A stretch of DNA of 64,000 nt from Semisulcospira habei (GCA_036245525.1 BTPG01000005.1:248001-312000); one strand, 5' to 3'; numbered from the stretch's first letter, positions 1-9,691 are shown. Numbers and translations are program-made. Notes: generated by a model not told the origin, from the sequence alone.

Positions 1-1
1 T

Positions 2-166
2 GTTATTAATGTTTCGAGCAGTGTTCCAGCTGTCAAGGTGGTGGTCGACAAAACAACTTTTGTTCGTCTAACTTACATAAACCTTGAACACATTGATCTT
101 GTTGCATTTTATTATGCCAGCAAATTGTATACTTTTGAAGAGTTGCAAAATGTAATTGCTGATTAA
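2..166 (+). CDS. Maverick gene X, 3' end (copy A)
   Basis: This is the C-terminal 54 codons of a Maverick-associated protein; the rest lies left of the window. It differs at only about three positions from the end of the complete homologue at 42849-43727, ending in the same EELQNVIAD residues. The gene directly downstream (196-882) is homologous to the gene that follows X in the complete element, so order is preserved. Function is not known; by position in the structural half of the element it is probably a virion component (inference). The near identity here contrasts with the much lower identity of the next gene. Confidence 0.85.
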   Translation, partial: VINVSSSVPAVKVVVDKTTFVRLTYINLEHIDLVAFYYASKLYTFEELQNVIAD

Positions 167-195
167 ATAAAAAAAAATATTTGTGAATAAAAAAA

Positions 196-882
196 ATGGT
201 AAACTTCTATCCACAACTACCAACGCTTGATCCGACTGAAACAAATGTGATGACTAAAACAACACTTGCGCCTGATCCACATATGCCAATTGCTTCAGAT
301 AAAACATTACAGGCAGACGCATTCAGATTAAATAATATTACAGAAGCTTTGAAATATTTGGAGAGTGAGGAGGCTAAGTACTCACGGTGCAAAAGGAGGT
401 ATAAGTCAGTATTTAATTCTGTTCAAAACACTTCTATGGCTATTGGTGCAGTTTCAGCTTCATGTTCTGTAGGGGGTATTGTTCTGTTCGCCACAGGAAT
501 TGGAAGTTTGGCTGGAATAGCAGTTGAGGGTGTTAGCGTTGCTACATGCCTGGCTTGCTTTGGTTTGGAAGCTTTGAACAAGAGGTTTCACACAAAATTA
601 CAGAAACATGAAGCATTGAGTACGCTTGCTGGTGCAAAGCTGAGCAGTATGAAACTTATTATCAGTAAGGCATTGAATGATAATTTTATTGATGATGAAG
701 AATTTAAGCGGGTCCAGGATGATTTAAATAATTACAAAAAACAGAAGTCAGAAATACAAAATAAAATGCGTAGTCAATCTCCAGTGAATGTTGAAGAACT
801 AAAGGCTAGTTTTTTAGCAGAGGGAAAAAGGATAGGGGTACAGGAAACCACAGAAAAACTACACATTCTTTTAAACAAATAA
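196..882 (+). CDS. Maverick gene Y, putative membrane-active virion protein (copy A)
   Basis: 228 residues, homologous to 43748-44365. It starts at ATG 196 after an A-rich leader (ATAAAAAAAATG). Residues about 45-75 are helical and basic (KYLESEEAKYSRCKRRYKSV). Residues about 80-125 form two hydrophobic Gly/Ala/Val-rich segments, and the C-terminal third is charged and coiled-coil-like. Compared with the complete copy it has about 16 extra residues after the shared MVN(F/L)YPQ start. I recall similar proteins beside Mavericks in corals and molluscs; none has a function known to me. A hydrophobic hairpin plus the -1 frame extension with late-domain motifs is reminiscent of minor capsid proteins that act on membranes, but that is inference. 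Confidence 0.8.
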   Translation: MVNFYPQLPTLDPTETNVMTKTTLAPDPHMPIASDKTLQADAFRLNNITEALKYLESEEAKYSRCKRRYKSVFNSVQNTSMAIGAVSASCSVGGIVLFATGIGSLAGIAVEGVSVATCLACFGLEALNKRFHTKLQKHEALSTLAGAKLSSMKLIISKALNDNFIDDEEFKRVQDDLNNYKKQKSEIQNKMRSQSPVNVEELKASFLAEGKRIGVQETTEKLHILLNK

Positions 883-1040
883 AAATCAGATTTGGTAATC
901 AATCAATATTTTTGTCATATGCTTCGCAGAGAGATGACACGTCATTTACACCACTTGTGCCTGATTATTTAACCCCATCAGCACCACCACCCGAAGTATT
1001 ACTGAGAAAAAAAAGTTTTTTTATTGTCCTTGTATCTTGA
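834..1040 (+). other. Conserved -1 reading frame extending gene Y (copy A)
   Basis: The -1 frame relative to gene Y is open past the gene Y stop (TAA 880-882) to TGA 1038-1040. From about 873 on, its translation resembles that of the corresponding -1 frame in the complete element (44371-44484): both contain an FKQ/YKQ block, then FGN, FLSY(A/T)SQRD and a terminal PSAP (975-986). No ATG precedes the conserved part, so separate initiation is unlikely. Here a one-base indel near 994 replaces the PPDY ending of the other copy with a run-on tail. It could be reached by -1 frameshifting or by an unseen splice. Confidence 0.6.
870..876 (+). promoter_or_regulatory. Candidate -1 ribosomal frameshift heptamer
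   Basis: T_TTA_AAC in the gene Y zero frame (codons CTT TTA AAC AAA TAA), six bases before the zero-frame stop. This matches the canonical X_XXY_YYZ slippery class. After a -1 slip, translation would enter the conserved frame ending at 1040. No downstream pseudoknot was evaluated. Confidence 0.5.
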
Positions 1041-1390
1041 TAAAACTGTCTCAGTGTCTTGGGACTTGAGTCAAGTTGTTGTAAGAACTTAGGGTAAGTA
1101 CTTGTAAGAACTTAGGGTAAGTAATTAATAAGTTCTTATGGCAACACACTTAAAGGTTACCTCTGCAGGTTCCTAAAAGTTAGTTGCAACTTGTTAATAA
1201 GTATTTAGTTTCACTTGGCATCACTTGATCAGGTTAATGATTAGGTGTTGACAGAGACAATAGTTATACACCCCCACCCCCCCTCCAAAAAGCAAACAAA
1301 CACAAAACGCAAATGCGTGCACTGAAGTATGTGATTTAAATTTGGACCTACCCATCAGTAAGCAAAGGTTCTCGTGCCGATGTCGGTCGC
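1041..1390. other. Maverick A non-coding terminal region
   Basis: AT-rich. It contains a short direct repeat (GTAAGAACTTAGGGTAAGTA, twice, about 1080-1122) and a C-rich run near 1270. Its first part aligns with the spacer after gene Y in the complete element. No gene seen. Confidence 0.5.
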
Positions 1391-1714
1391 AGTGGGCTTA
1401 TAAATGACATGTTTCACAGATTTCAATTGTAATGTCATGTACAATAACCCTGTCCTTTAAAGCGAACAGACCTGACACAGTATTGGCGATTATTGGCTTT
1501 GCAGTAAATTATAAATCACACCCTGATCAAGTGAGAGCCAAATAAAACATCAGATGTAACATAGACAGTAACTAGATAATTTTACCATGACTTGAGCACC
1601 AGAAAAAGGAAGGAATCACCCCCTATTTCAGATTACTTTTTCCTTTGAGTACAGGTTTATACAAGGGAAGTAATTTTGTAAAAATTTCAGCAAGACAAAA
1701 AGTTACTTCCCTTT
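1391..1714 (+). repeat. Maverick family 2 terminal inverted repeat (right end of copy A)
   Basis: About 320 bp that reappears as its reverse complement at 63386-63678, with recognisable blocks throughout (for example AGGGAAGTAACTT at the outer end and AGTGGGCTTAT at the inner end). The outer 60 bp also carries an internal inverted GGGAAGTAA / TTACTTCCC pair. The sequence differs from the TIR of the complete Maverick (AGAGAAAG...). Confidence 0.7.
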
Positions 1715-2030
1715 CTTATTAAAATTTGAATTTGTTTGTAGGGTGTACGCATAATTGAAAAAATTAAAATTTCCTTCTTGCATATTATGTCAGATAAATT
1801 TTTTTTTATGAATATCATGTCAGGTGTGGTGCATACCGATCTGATTCAAAAGGCAAGCTAGTCAGAAATGAAAAATGTGAATAATTGTAGGCCCTTTGAT
1901 TTTTTTTTTCTTTTTCAGAACAAGTCTATTCATAACATACCTGAATTGAGGTGGAGGTCTTTCAGAACCGGTCAAGCTTAGACATGAGGTGTCGGACTTT
2001 AACCATTATTTGGTTCCAGACCTCGACGAC
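1715..2030. other. AT-rich spacer
   Basis: No gene or recognisable element seen. By position this lies inside an intron of NAA15. Confidence 0.4.
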
Positions 2031-2440
2031 TTGACCCATGACCTTGACGACCTTGACCCATGACCTTGACCCATGACCTTGACCCATGACCTTGGTGACC
2101 TTGACCCATGAACTTGACCCATGACCTTGGTGACCTTGACCCTTGACCTTGTCCCATGACCCATGACCTTGGCCCATGACCTTGGTGACCTTGTCCCATG
2201 ACCCATGACCTTGGCCCATGACCTTGACCCATGACCTTGACCCATGACCTTGGCCCATGCCCTTGACCTTTGACCTTGGTGACCTTTGACCTTGGTGACC
2301 TTGGTCCTTGACCTTGGTGACCTTGTCCCTTGACCCATGACCTTGACCCATGACCTTGACCCATGACCTTTGACCTTGGTGACCTTGGCCCTTGACCCAT
2401 GACCTTGGCCCATGACCTTGACCCATGACCTTGACCTTGG
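2031..2440. repeat. Minisatellite of TGACCTTGACCCA-type units
   Basis: About 410 bp of 11-13 bp repeats mixing GACCTTGACCCAT, GACCTTGGT and GACCTTGGCCCAT. All minus-strand frames stay open simply because of the repeat; I do not regard those open frames as genes. The unit contains TGACCTTGA, whose complement TCAAGGTCA matches the extended half-site bound by ERR / FTZ-F1 type nuclear receptors. Confidence 0.95.
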
Positions 2441-2442
2441 TG

Positions 2443-2648
2443 AGAGATAGATAATATGAGACCCGTAAGATAATCAGATCAATAAGGCCGCATCAGTCAT
2501 GCTCGTCACTTTTTAAAATCAAAGGGTTGATTCGGAAATAACGAGGGTGTAATGGGGGCCAAAATTTTGATATTAAAAATGGCGTAAATTAATGACGGAT
2601 GCGGCTCTATTGAATTCATTGTCTTACGGGTCTCATATTATCTATCTC
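2443..2648. mobile_element. Small MITE with ~30-bp inverted termini
   Basis: AGAGATAGATAATATGAGAC at 2444 and its reverse complement ending at 2647 are continued by CCGTAAGA / TCTTACGG, giving about 30-bp TIRs around a 145-bp core with no ORF. The superfamily is not identified. Confidence 0.75.
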
Positions 2649-2683
2649 TACATATATATATAATATATACAGCCCTGTAAGTT

Positions 2684-2850
2684 GTGGATCAGAAATGCTA
2701 ATCTGGTGGGGGTGCAAAGGGTGATGTCAACAGGGCAACAAAAGAAGAAAAGAATAGTAAGTCTTGTACATGGCTCATATTTCATAAAGGTCTGTCAATT
2801 ACTATCACGGGTGAAAGTGCAACAAACTGAAATGACTGAAAATGGTCCAT
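2684..2850 (+). repeat. Dispersed repeat, copy 1
   Basis: Similar in the same orientation to 3968-4150: both start near GGAAGTTG, contain TTGG(G/T)GGGTGCA, an AAGAAGAAA run and CAGGTCTGTCA, and end in CTGAAAA(T/C)GGTCCA. The 102-bp satellite follows directly, so the satellite may have grown from its end. No coding potential recognised. Confidence 0.6.
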
Positions 2851-2857
2851 GGACTAA

Positions 2858-3490
2858 TGCTCAGGGCTAGGGGCTCATACTGAAAATGGTCCATGGACTA
2901 ATAATCATCCCCATATTCCACAGCCAACAAAAGACAAGTTCTCAAGAGCCCCCTGTGAATGCTCAGGGCTAGGGGCTCATACTGAAAATGGTCCATGGAC
3001 TAATAATTATCCCCATATTCCACAGCCAACAAGAGACAAATTCTCAAGAGCCCCCCCGTGAATGCTCAGGGCTAGGGGCTCATATTGAAAATGGTCCATG
3101 GACTAATAATTATCCCCATATTCCGCAGCCAACAAGAGACAAGTTCTCAAGAGCCCCCGTGAATGCTCAGGGCTAGGGGCTCATACTGAAAATGGTCCAT
3201 GGACTAATAATTATCCCCATATTCCGCAGCCAACAAGAGACAAGTTCTCAAGAGCCCCCGTGAATGCTCAGGGCTAGGGGCTCATACTGAAAATGGTCCA
3301 TGGACTAATAATTATCCCCATATTCCACAGCCAACAAGAGACAAATTCTCAAGAGCCCCCCCGTGAATGCTCAGGGCTAGGGGCTCATATTGAAAATGGT
3401 CCATGGACTAATAATTATCCCCATATTCCGCAGCCAACAAGAGACAAGTTCTCAAGAGCCCCCGTGAATGCTCAGGGCTAGGGGCTCATG
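2858..3490 (+). repeat. Tandem satellite, ~102-bp unit, about six copies
   Basis: Successive units of 101-103 bp, starting at about 2881, 2983, 3085, 3186, 3287 and 3390. Each contains AAATGGTCCATGGACTAATA, CAGCCAACAAGAGACAA and CTCAGGGCTAGGGGCTCAT. Units are nearly identical, so the expansion is recent. The short open frames in it merely follow the period. Confidence 0.95.
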
Positions 3491-3967
3491 AGAATTTGTG
3501 CATCTTGCAGATATATAAGAAGTTGGTTGAAGGACTATTCTGTCTGCACCAAAAACGAACCACTTTACTCAAACGAGAGTTGTACCCAACACAATAGGTA
3601 ATGAGCGGTGTCAGATTAGACAGGCGCTCCTCAGTTATTCTGGCACAAAACCCACAAATGATACAAGTATATGTGAATTCTATTAGGTCAACTGGCACTA
3701 AATGATGATTGTTCTAAGACTGATATAAAACTAAAGAATGTTTCTTTGTGGAGATATATAGACTGCAAAAATGTTGTGCGTTCCCATGTCAAACGAACTA
3801 TACAGTAAATGAAAACTGCATCAGAAAATAAATGTCCCCAAACATCCAGTGAAGTTAAGGGGAGAGTACTGGTTCCCCCTTCAAAGGATGTCGGAAGGAT
3901 CTATTGATAACATCACTTGCAGTCAATAAACTGAACTCACAGACTATAAACATATTACACGCAGTCC

Positions 3968-4150
3968 TGGAAGTTGGGAACTCGGACAGCTGATTTGGTT
4001 GGGGTGCAGATAGGGACACCAACATGGCACAAAAAAAAAAAGAAGAAAGAAAAGAAGTCAGTTCGGCACATAGCTCATATTTTTATACAGGTCTGTCAGG
4101 TACTATCACAGGTGAAAATGCAAAACAATGAAATCCCTGAAAACGGTCCA
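3968..4150 (+). repeat. Dispersed repeat, copy 2
   Basis: Second, diverged copy of the segment at 2684-2850, ending in CTGAAAACGGTCCA without the satellite expansion. Confidence 0.6.
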
Positions 4151-4580
4151 CAGAATAACTATGCCCCATAATCAGGCTTTCCGTTAATCATAATGGCAAA
4201 TTCTCCATATCTCATAAACAAATTTTGACAGGAACGGAAAAAATGGAAGGCCGCTCTTCCCTGGGACATACAAATCTTTAGAAAAAATGAATTTATCCCT
4301 GCTGTGCTTCAAATACGTGACGGACTGCAGAGCACCTTAGAATATTTTTGTTGTTGCTCTGTCTGATTAAAATCTTAGCTGAAAGCCTGCCCATAATCCA
4401 TGGCCAACAAGAGACATAAATTCTTAAGAGCCCCTGTGGATGCTCATGGGCTGTTGATAATTTATGCATCTTGCAGATCTATGAAACAGGTTGGCTGAAG
4501 GACCACCGTGTCTGTACCAAAAACAGAAATTCAGCTTTCTGGCATGTTGAAAAAGCTGAATCAGCCTCCAGGACTGAAAG

Positions 4581-4660
4581 AACTATAGAATGTCACCAAA
4601 GTACTACACAATTTTGTAAGAACTATAGAATGTCACCAAAGTACTACACAATTTTGTAAG
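4581..4660 (+). repeat. Perfect 40-bp tandem duplication
   Basis: AACTATAGAATGTCACCAAA plus the next 20 bases occurs twice back to back with no difference. Confidence 0.95.
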
Positions 4661-4834
4661 CCACAGCAACTTCAGCCAAGATAATCAGGCATTATCCTTG
4701 AGTTATGAAAAAGATCAGAACATGCAGTTGACCCTGGACCTCCTCCTAGCAGTTAACAACACTAAGCAGGATGGCAGCGATGCAATTCATCAGATGCTGT
4801 ACATCAAACTATGATTCTCAGTTAAAGTACTGAC

Positions 4835-4969
4835 CGACTGTGTTTTCCTGAATTCTTCCAAGATGCGGAGTGCCATGGCATAGTCCTTGAGCAAATGGTA
4901 CGCCATGGCGTAGCCAATCCACGAAGCACGCTGACCTGGTCGCAACACCAGCAGTTGATATCGAGTATC
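4835..4969 (-). CDS. NAA15: NAA15 exon 6 (NatA auxiliary subunit)
   Basis: 45 codons in phase 0 on both sides: acceptor TTACAG|GATACTCG, donor ACAGTCG|GTCAGT. The translation carries [23 protein letters not shown] and [10 protein letters not shown], hallmark TPR-repeat sequence of NAA15/NAA16. NAA15 is the ribosome-anchoring scaffold that holds the catalytic NAA10 subunit for co-translational N-terminal acetylation. The next exon is not found between here and position 1, so the gene continues left of the window through an intron of more than 4.8 kb that contains the end of Maverick copy A. Confidence 0.93.
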
Positions 4970-5059
4970 CTGTAAGGACACATAACCCATTAGTCAGGCA
5001 TGGGAATTGCCCAAGCAAAAATCAGCTGAAAGTAGGAGTGTCCGGGACCTTCAGCCTGA

Positions 5060-5300
5060 TACAAAAGGCCTTGTTTCCAGGGGCCGAAAAATCAAACGAC
5101 GGTAGGGGGGGGGGCCTTCTTGCTTCAAGGGACCGAAAAATCAAACGACAGGGGGGGGGGGGCTAGACCTTGCTTCGAGGGACCAAAAGATCAAACGACG
5201 AGTGGGAGGGGGGTGGGGGGTGCGACACCTTGCTCCGTGTTAATTGGACACAGTGCGCGTCTGCCCACCTAGGTTTACTGCGCAGCGCGCGGCACGCTCT
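5060..5300 (-). mobile_element. Fragment related to the DNA transposon at 24875-25516
   Basis: Three GGGACCGAAAAATCAAACGA-like units separated by poly-G tracts, followed by ACACAGTGCGCGTCTGCCCA and CCTAGGTTTACTG. The same blocks occur in reverse at 25335-25450. It is a partial, internally repeated copy in opposite orientation; termini are not seen. Confidence 0.6.
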
Positions 5301-5588
5301 CACTGCGGGCCAAGGACAATTCCCACGCCTGTTTTGTCTGCTTTGCTATTAGATGGCGGCAACGGAAATAGGATCCGAGGATTTTTCTTTTTTTCCTGAG
5401 GAATGTGAAATTATTATCTGCGGAAAACCGTGGATCCAAGGACAATTCCCATGCCTGATTAGTAAAGCACTTTGCACCATCTGCCATTTTGTGACAAAAG
5501 CCAGTGTATCCATTATTAACTCACTCAGCCCTGCGCACATATTTCCCAAATTTTGGAGGCGTTATCTAACGACTATGCACCCATTGCA

Positions 5589-5700
5589 GGAGATGGATCG
5601 ACCAAGATAATTCAAGGGCAGTGCCAGATTAGCTTGGTGCTGACAGGCACCAAGCTAATCTGGCACTACTCTTGAATTATCATGGTCAACCCATCTCCAG
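5589..5700. mobile_element. Foldback element, hairpin family H1
   Basis: Near-perfect palindrome: GAGATGGATCGACCAAGATA at the left returns as TATCATGGTCAACCCATCTC at the right, around the family core AGTGCCAGATTAGCTTGG / CCAAGCTAATCTGGCACT. Its right arm continues without a break into the 95-bp satellite, whose unit carries the same arm sequence. Confidence 0.85.
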
Positions 5701-6394
5701 GTGTCGTGCGTCAGGGCTGAATGGGTTAAGAAAAGTGAACTTAGTTACTGTGCAACAATGAAAATCTTGAATTATCATGGTCAACCCATCTCCAGGTGTA
5801 GTGCGTCAGGGCTGAATGGGTTAAGAAAAGTGAACTTAGTTACTGTGTAACAATGAAAATCTTGAATTATCATGGTCAACCCATCTCCAGGTGTCGTGCG
5901 TCAGGACTGAATGGGTTAAGAAAAGTGAACTTAGTTACTGTGCAACAATGAAAATCTTGAATTATCATGGTCAACCCATCTCCAGGTGTCGTGCGTCAGG
6001 ACTGAATGGGTTAAGAAAAGTGAACTTAGTTACTGTGCAACAATGAAAATCTTGAATTATCATGGTCAACCCATCTCCAGGTGTCGTGCGTCAGGGCTGA
6101 ATGGGTTAAGAAAAGTGAACTTAGTTACTGTGCAACAATGAAAATCTTGAATTATCATGGTCAACCCATCTCCAGGTGTAGTGCGTCAGGGCTGAATGGG
6201 TTAAGAAAAGTGAACTTAGTTACTGTGCAACAATGAAAATCTTGAATTATCACGGTCAACCCATCTCCAGGTGTCGTGCGTCAGGGCTGAATGGGTTAAG
6301 AAAAGTGAACTTAGTTACTGAGAAACAATGAAAATCTTGAATTATCATGGTCAACCCATCTCCAGGTGTAGTGCGTCAGGGCTGAATGGGTTAA

Positions 6395-7084
6395 CTCACT
6401 CCACCCGGATCACCGCGATCCCGGTGATGGCCTGCACAACGCTTGCACACTGATCACCGGGATCGCGGGTTGTGAAGTTGGCCGCCTTCTACAAGAACTG
6501 GGGATTACTGAATACGAAACTAACCTGCCTAGTGTGCAGCTCTGTTTTCGTACAATGACCCTCATTCCTATTTTTATCACTAGGCCTCACAGTTACTGAA
6601 GTAGAGCGTGCTTTTCGAACATACTAGCTTTGCTTACATTTGCGAAACAACATGGCGTTTCTGTGTGCTTCACTCACCACAAGAGCGCAAAGTAATCGTC
6701 AATTTACTGTCAGAGAAGTGATAGAAATCATCCAGATTGAGGATTCTGATGCAGAAGAGGCTGCTGAAGACAGTGATAGCGATTTTGAAACAGCAGAGAG
6801 TGAGAAGAATGCATCTGATTGAACTGTTCGGTGGGTCACAAGTGAACTGATAACCGATTACACTTGGAAGTGCAAGTGGTATCTTTACTATGCTCCAGAA
6901 TATACATTTTTGGGGTTAGTAACTCAAAATTTTGTATATGCATGCACCCATTTACTAATCAACTAACCTGAAAATTGTATTTACATTTGTCAGAAAGTTT
7001 TTTTTTTATGATTTTTTTTCTAACCCATCGAAACAGCCAGTATACAGAGCATTGCTAACGAAAAAACAGCCAGTGCTGATTGAG
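6395..7084. mobile_element. piggyBac-like non-autonomous element (690 bp)
   Basis: Flanked by TTAA (6391-6394 and 7085-7088) and inserted in a satellite monomer. The ends CTCACTCCACC and, on the other strand, CTCAATCAGCAC are imperfectly similar. Near the left end CACCG(C/G)GATC motifs are inverted (about 6411-6466). It encodes a short acidic ORF. Assignment rests on the TTAA target and acidic N-terminus; no transposase core is present. Confidence 0.6.
6652..6822 (+). pseudogene. Acidic N-terminal fragment, possibly piggyBac transposase 5' end
   Basis: 56 codons from ATG 6652 (AACAACATGG context), with VREVIEIIQIEDSDAEEAAE and a DSDSDFE-type acidic run, then a stop. Acidic N-termini are usual for piggyBac/PGBD transposases, but nothing of the DDD catalytic domain follows. 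It could also be a chance ORF. Confidence 0.4.
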
Positions 7085-7658
7085 TTAAGAAAAGTGAACT
7101 TAGTTACTGTGCAACAATGAAAATCTTGAATTATCATGGTCAACCCATCTCCAGGTGTAGTGCGTCAGGGCTGAATGGGTTAAGAAAAGTGAACTTAGTT
7201 ACTGTGCAACAATGAAAATCTTGAATTATCATGGTCAACCCATCTCCAGGTGTAGTGCGTCAGGGCTGAATGGGTTAAGAAAAGTGAACTTAGTTACTGT
7301 GCAACAATGAAAATCTTGAATTATCACGGTCAACCCATCTCCAGGTGTCGTGCGTCAGGGCTGAATGGGTTAAGAAAAGTGAACTTAGTTACTGTGTAAC
7401 AATGAAAATCTTGAATTATCATGGTCAACCCATCTCCAGGTGTAGTGCGTCAGGACTGAATGGGTTAAGAAAAGTGAACTTAGTTACTGTGCAACAATGA
7501 AAATCTTGAATTATCACGGTCAACCCATCTCCAGGTGTAGTGCATCAGGGCTGAATGGGTTAAGAAAAGTGAACTTAGTTACTGTGCAACAATGAAAATC
7601 TTCAATTATCATGGTCAACCCATCTCCAGGTGTCGTGCGTCAGGACTGAATGGGTTAA

Positions 7659-8608
7659 CCCATATCCATCTGGAAGACACTTCCAGTCAGGCACTCTGTG
7701 AGCTAAGAGGCCTTACACTGAGTGCCTGCTCAGAGCTGACCGTTTTTTAGGAAATTTTAGTGCACGAGTGGTAGTTGTATAAAAGGCTTAAAACAGTCTC
7801 AACCCCACCCTAAAACATTAAGTGTTGCATATCAGCAGATTCAGCATTGAATATACTAGCTATCCATGTAAAAATAAACTGAGAAAAAGAAAACAGAAAA
7901 AAATTATTTTAGTGTAAAAGTGAGTTTATTGCAAAAATGTTCACATACCTTGTGTTCAAGTACATTATTTCAATAGAAGGATCCAAAATCACTGCAGCAT
8001 ATATGCCTGTAAAATATACACACTTCTATTTTCTGCCTAATAAAAAAAGTCAAGTGGTTTGAAAACTACACATTTTCTATTGACGCAAGGAATAAAATTG
8101 TCACGTTGCCAGCCATCTTGAAACCCAGGAAAATCATCATTGTCTTCCACACTATCGCCAAAAATTTGACGAACTAAATCACTCAACTCATCGTAAACTT
8201 GTACATCTCGAATCTCCACCAACTCTTCATCTTCCCCTAATATGTTGTCGTCAGGATCTAATTCAAAATCGCCGCTTGTATCGCTCACGTCCTCTCTCTC
8301 ACCTGGCTCGGCCATCATGCTCGATGTATTCACTCTAACACGCGGCGAAAATTAGCGTAAAAAAGGCTTACAACTTCCGGCAAATTCTCGGTCGGAACTG
8401 GGAAAAGGGCACATATTTCGATGACGTTTAGAGCACTAACCTGTGATGTCATGGGAAGTAGGGGTTTACGTGTACACAGAGGGACACAGGGGAACCACCT
8501 AAACTACGCGTCGGCGAGTATACCGTCGGAAAGGGGGGCCTACGCGCAGCGGAGTATTCCGATGGAAATGGGTGTGTATGCACGCGGGCGTATACCGATG
8601 GATATGGG
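7659..8608 (-). mobile_element. piggyBac-like element, copy 1 (950 bp)
   Basis: TIRs CCCATATCCATC and GATGGATATGGG, with TTAA on both sides (7655-7658, 8609-8612), as expected for piggyBac. A near-identical 965-bp copy lies at 16689-17653. The main length difference is about 17 bp after the A-run near 8047. Inserted at the TTAA of a satellite monomer. Confidence 0.85.
8037..8333 (-). pseudogene. Truncated piggyBac-type transposase N-terminus (copy 1)
   Basis: 98 codons with an acidic start (GEREDVSDTSGDFELDPDDN) and FPGFQDGW, a block typical of the end of the acidic leader in PGBD-like transposases. The reading frame then runs out; the catalytic core is absent, so this is an internally deleted copy that could only be moved in trans. 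Confidence 0.6.
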
Positions 8609-8962
8609 TTAAGAAAAGTGAACTTAGTTACTGTGCAACAATGAAAATCTTGCTTTTCTAAAAAAAACAAAAAACAATCAGCATTGTGGTTTTTGCCACA
8701 TGAAGGCAGAGATGAGATCATTTTCACAGCTGACTTTCTGGTCATGGACTCGTAACATAAACACTGTAGTCTGCCAACTTAAATACAAGAAACAAAATAA
8801 GCCCCGTTAGACATCCTGGGGAAACAGGAAGTGGAAACAGCTTCTCTGCTGCCTTTAACTCCTTTGCTGCCAGTGGAAACAGCTTATCTTTCTTAAATCT
8901 TTGTTGGTTCAACATCAAAGATCCTCAGCCGACAAAGGAACATGGATACTCAGTGGTTTCGC

Positions 8963-9027
8963 CAAGAGGCATAGATCCTCATGAGCCCATGCAACTGCGA
9001 GGGCTCATGAGGATCTATGCCTCTTGC
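8963..9027. mobile_element. Foldback element, hairpin family H2
   Basis: Palindrome built of CAAGAGGCATAGATCCTCAT / ATGAGGATCTATGCCTCTTG with GAGCCCATGCAACTGCGAGGGCTC at the centre. Related copies: 32271-32337, 35534-35600, 57160-57229 and a half copy near 56947. Confidence 0.85.
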
Positions 9028-9214
9028 AATGGGATGTGTTAGCTCTCTTCCAAATCATGTCTTCAAACAAAAGAGGTACATAGTGTTCCCAATAAGAGTT
9101 TTTTCAATCTGACTGCCGAAATATGTGAAACTGAAACAAGCTACACGTACATAGAAGTAAAGCTAGATTCCATCTTTTATAGACAACCGAGATGCACTTG
9201 GTCGCAACATCCTA

Positions 9215-9319
<105 letters not shown>

Positions 9320-9691
9320 CTATAACAGCAAAACATGAACCATCAACGTAAAGGAATATATATACAACTAATAACTTGCAATACTAAGATAACCATGCTA
9401 AAAAAAAAATTAAAATAAACAATCAAAGTTTGGTGAGGAAAATTACATCACAAAACAACATATATTCTTCAAGACACGGATTTATGCATCTTTCTGAAAG
9501 AGTTTATAATTATATACATGTATCCAACTTCTAATCTCTTGAGGCGAAGGAAGTCAATGAAGATCTATCCTGTGACAGACAAAGTACACAATAAAAGCCA
9601 CATCAGCATTCGTAGACATAAGATTCAGCACCAACAGTATGACTGTTGTAGTGTCATCATTTATGGCTTGTACTGAACACTGGGCATGAAA

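Larger units (their letters stand above)
5690..8652 (+). repeat. 95-bp satellite array, about 13 units, split by two TTAA insertions
   Basis: TTAAGAAAAGTGAACTTAGT recurs at exactly 95-bp steps (5726, 5821, 5916, 6011, 6106, 6201, 6296; then 7085, 7180, 7275, 7370, 7465, 7560), with a partial unit at 8609-8652. Each unit ends in TTGAATTATCATGGTCAACC and CATCTCCAGGTG, the right arm of foldback family H1. Two transposons (6395-7084 and 7659-8608) interrupt it, both at the TTAA that starts the monomer. Confidence 0.95.

Noticed and set aside
1962..2426. Three overlapping long minus-strand ORFs rich in Gly-His-Gln-Ser
   Set aside because: They arise because the 11-13 bp minisatellite has no stop in these frames; all frames look alike and none resembles a protein family.
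2988..3481. Identical 62-codon ORFs repeated in the 102-bp satellite
   Set aside because: Their spacing equals multiples of the repeat unit and each ends in the same unit position; no coding evidence.
5690..7655. The 95-bp array as a CRISPR-like repeat
   Set aside because: There are no spacers: monomers are contiguous and the whole unit is conserved.
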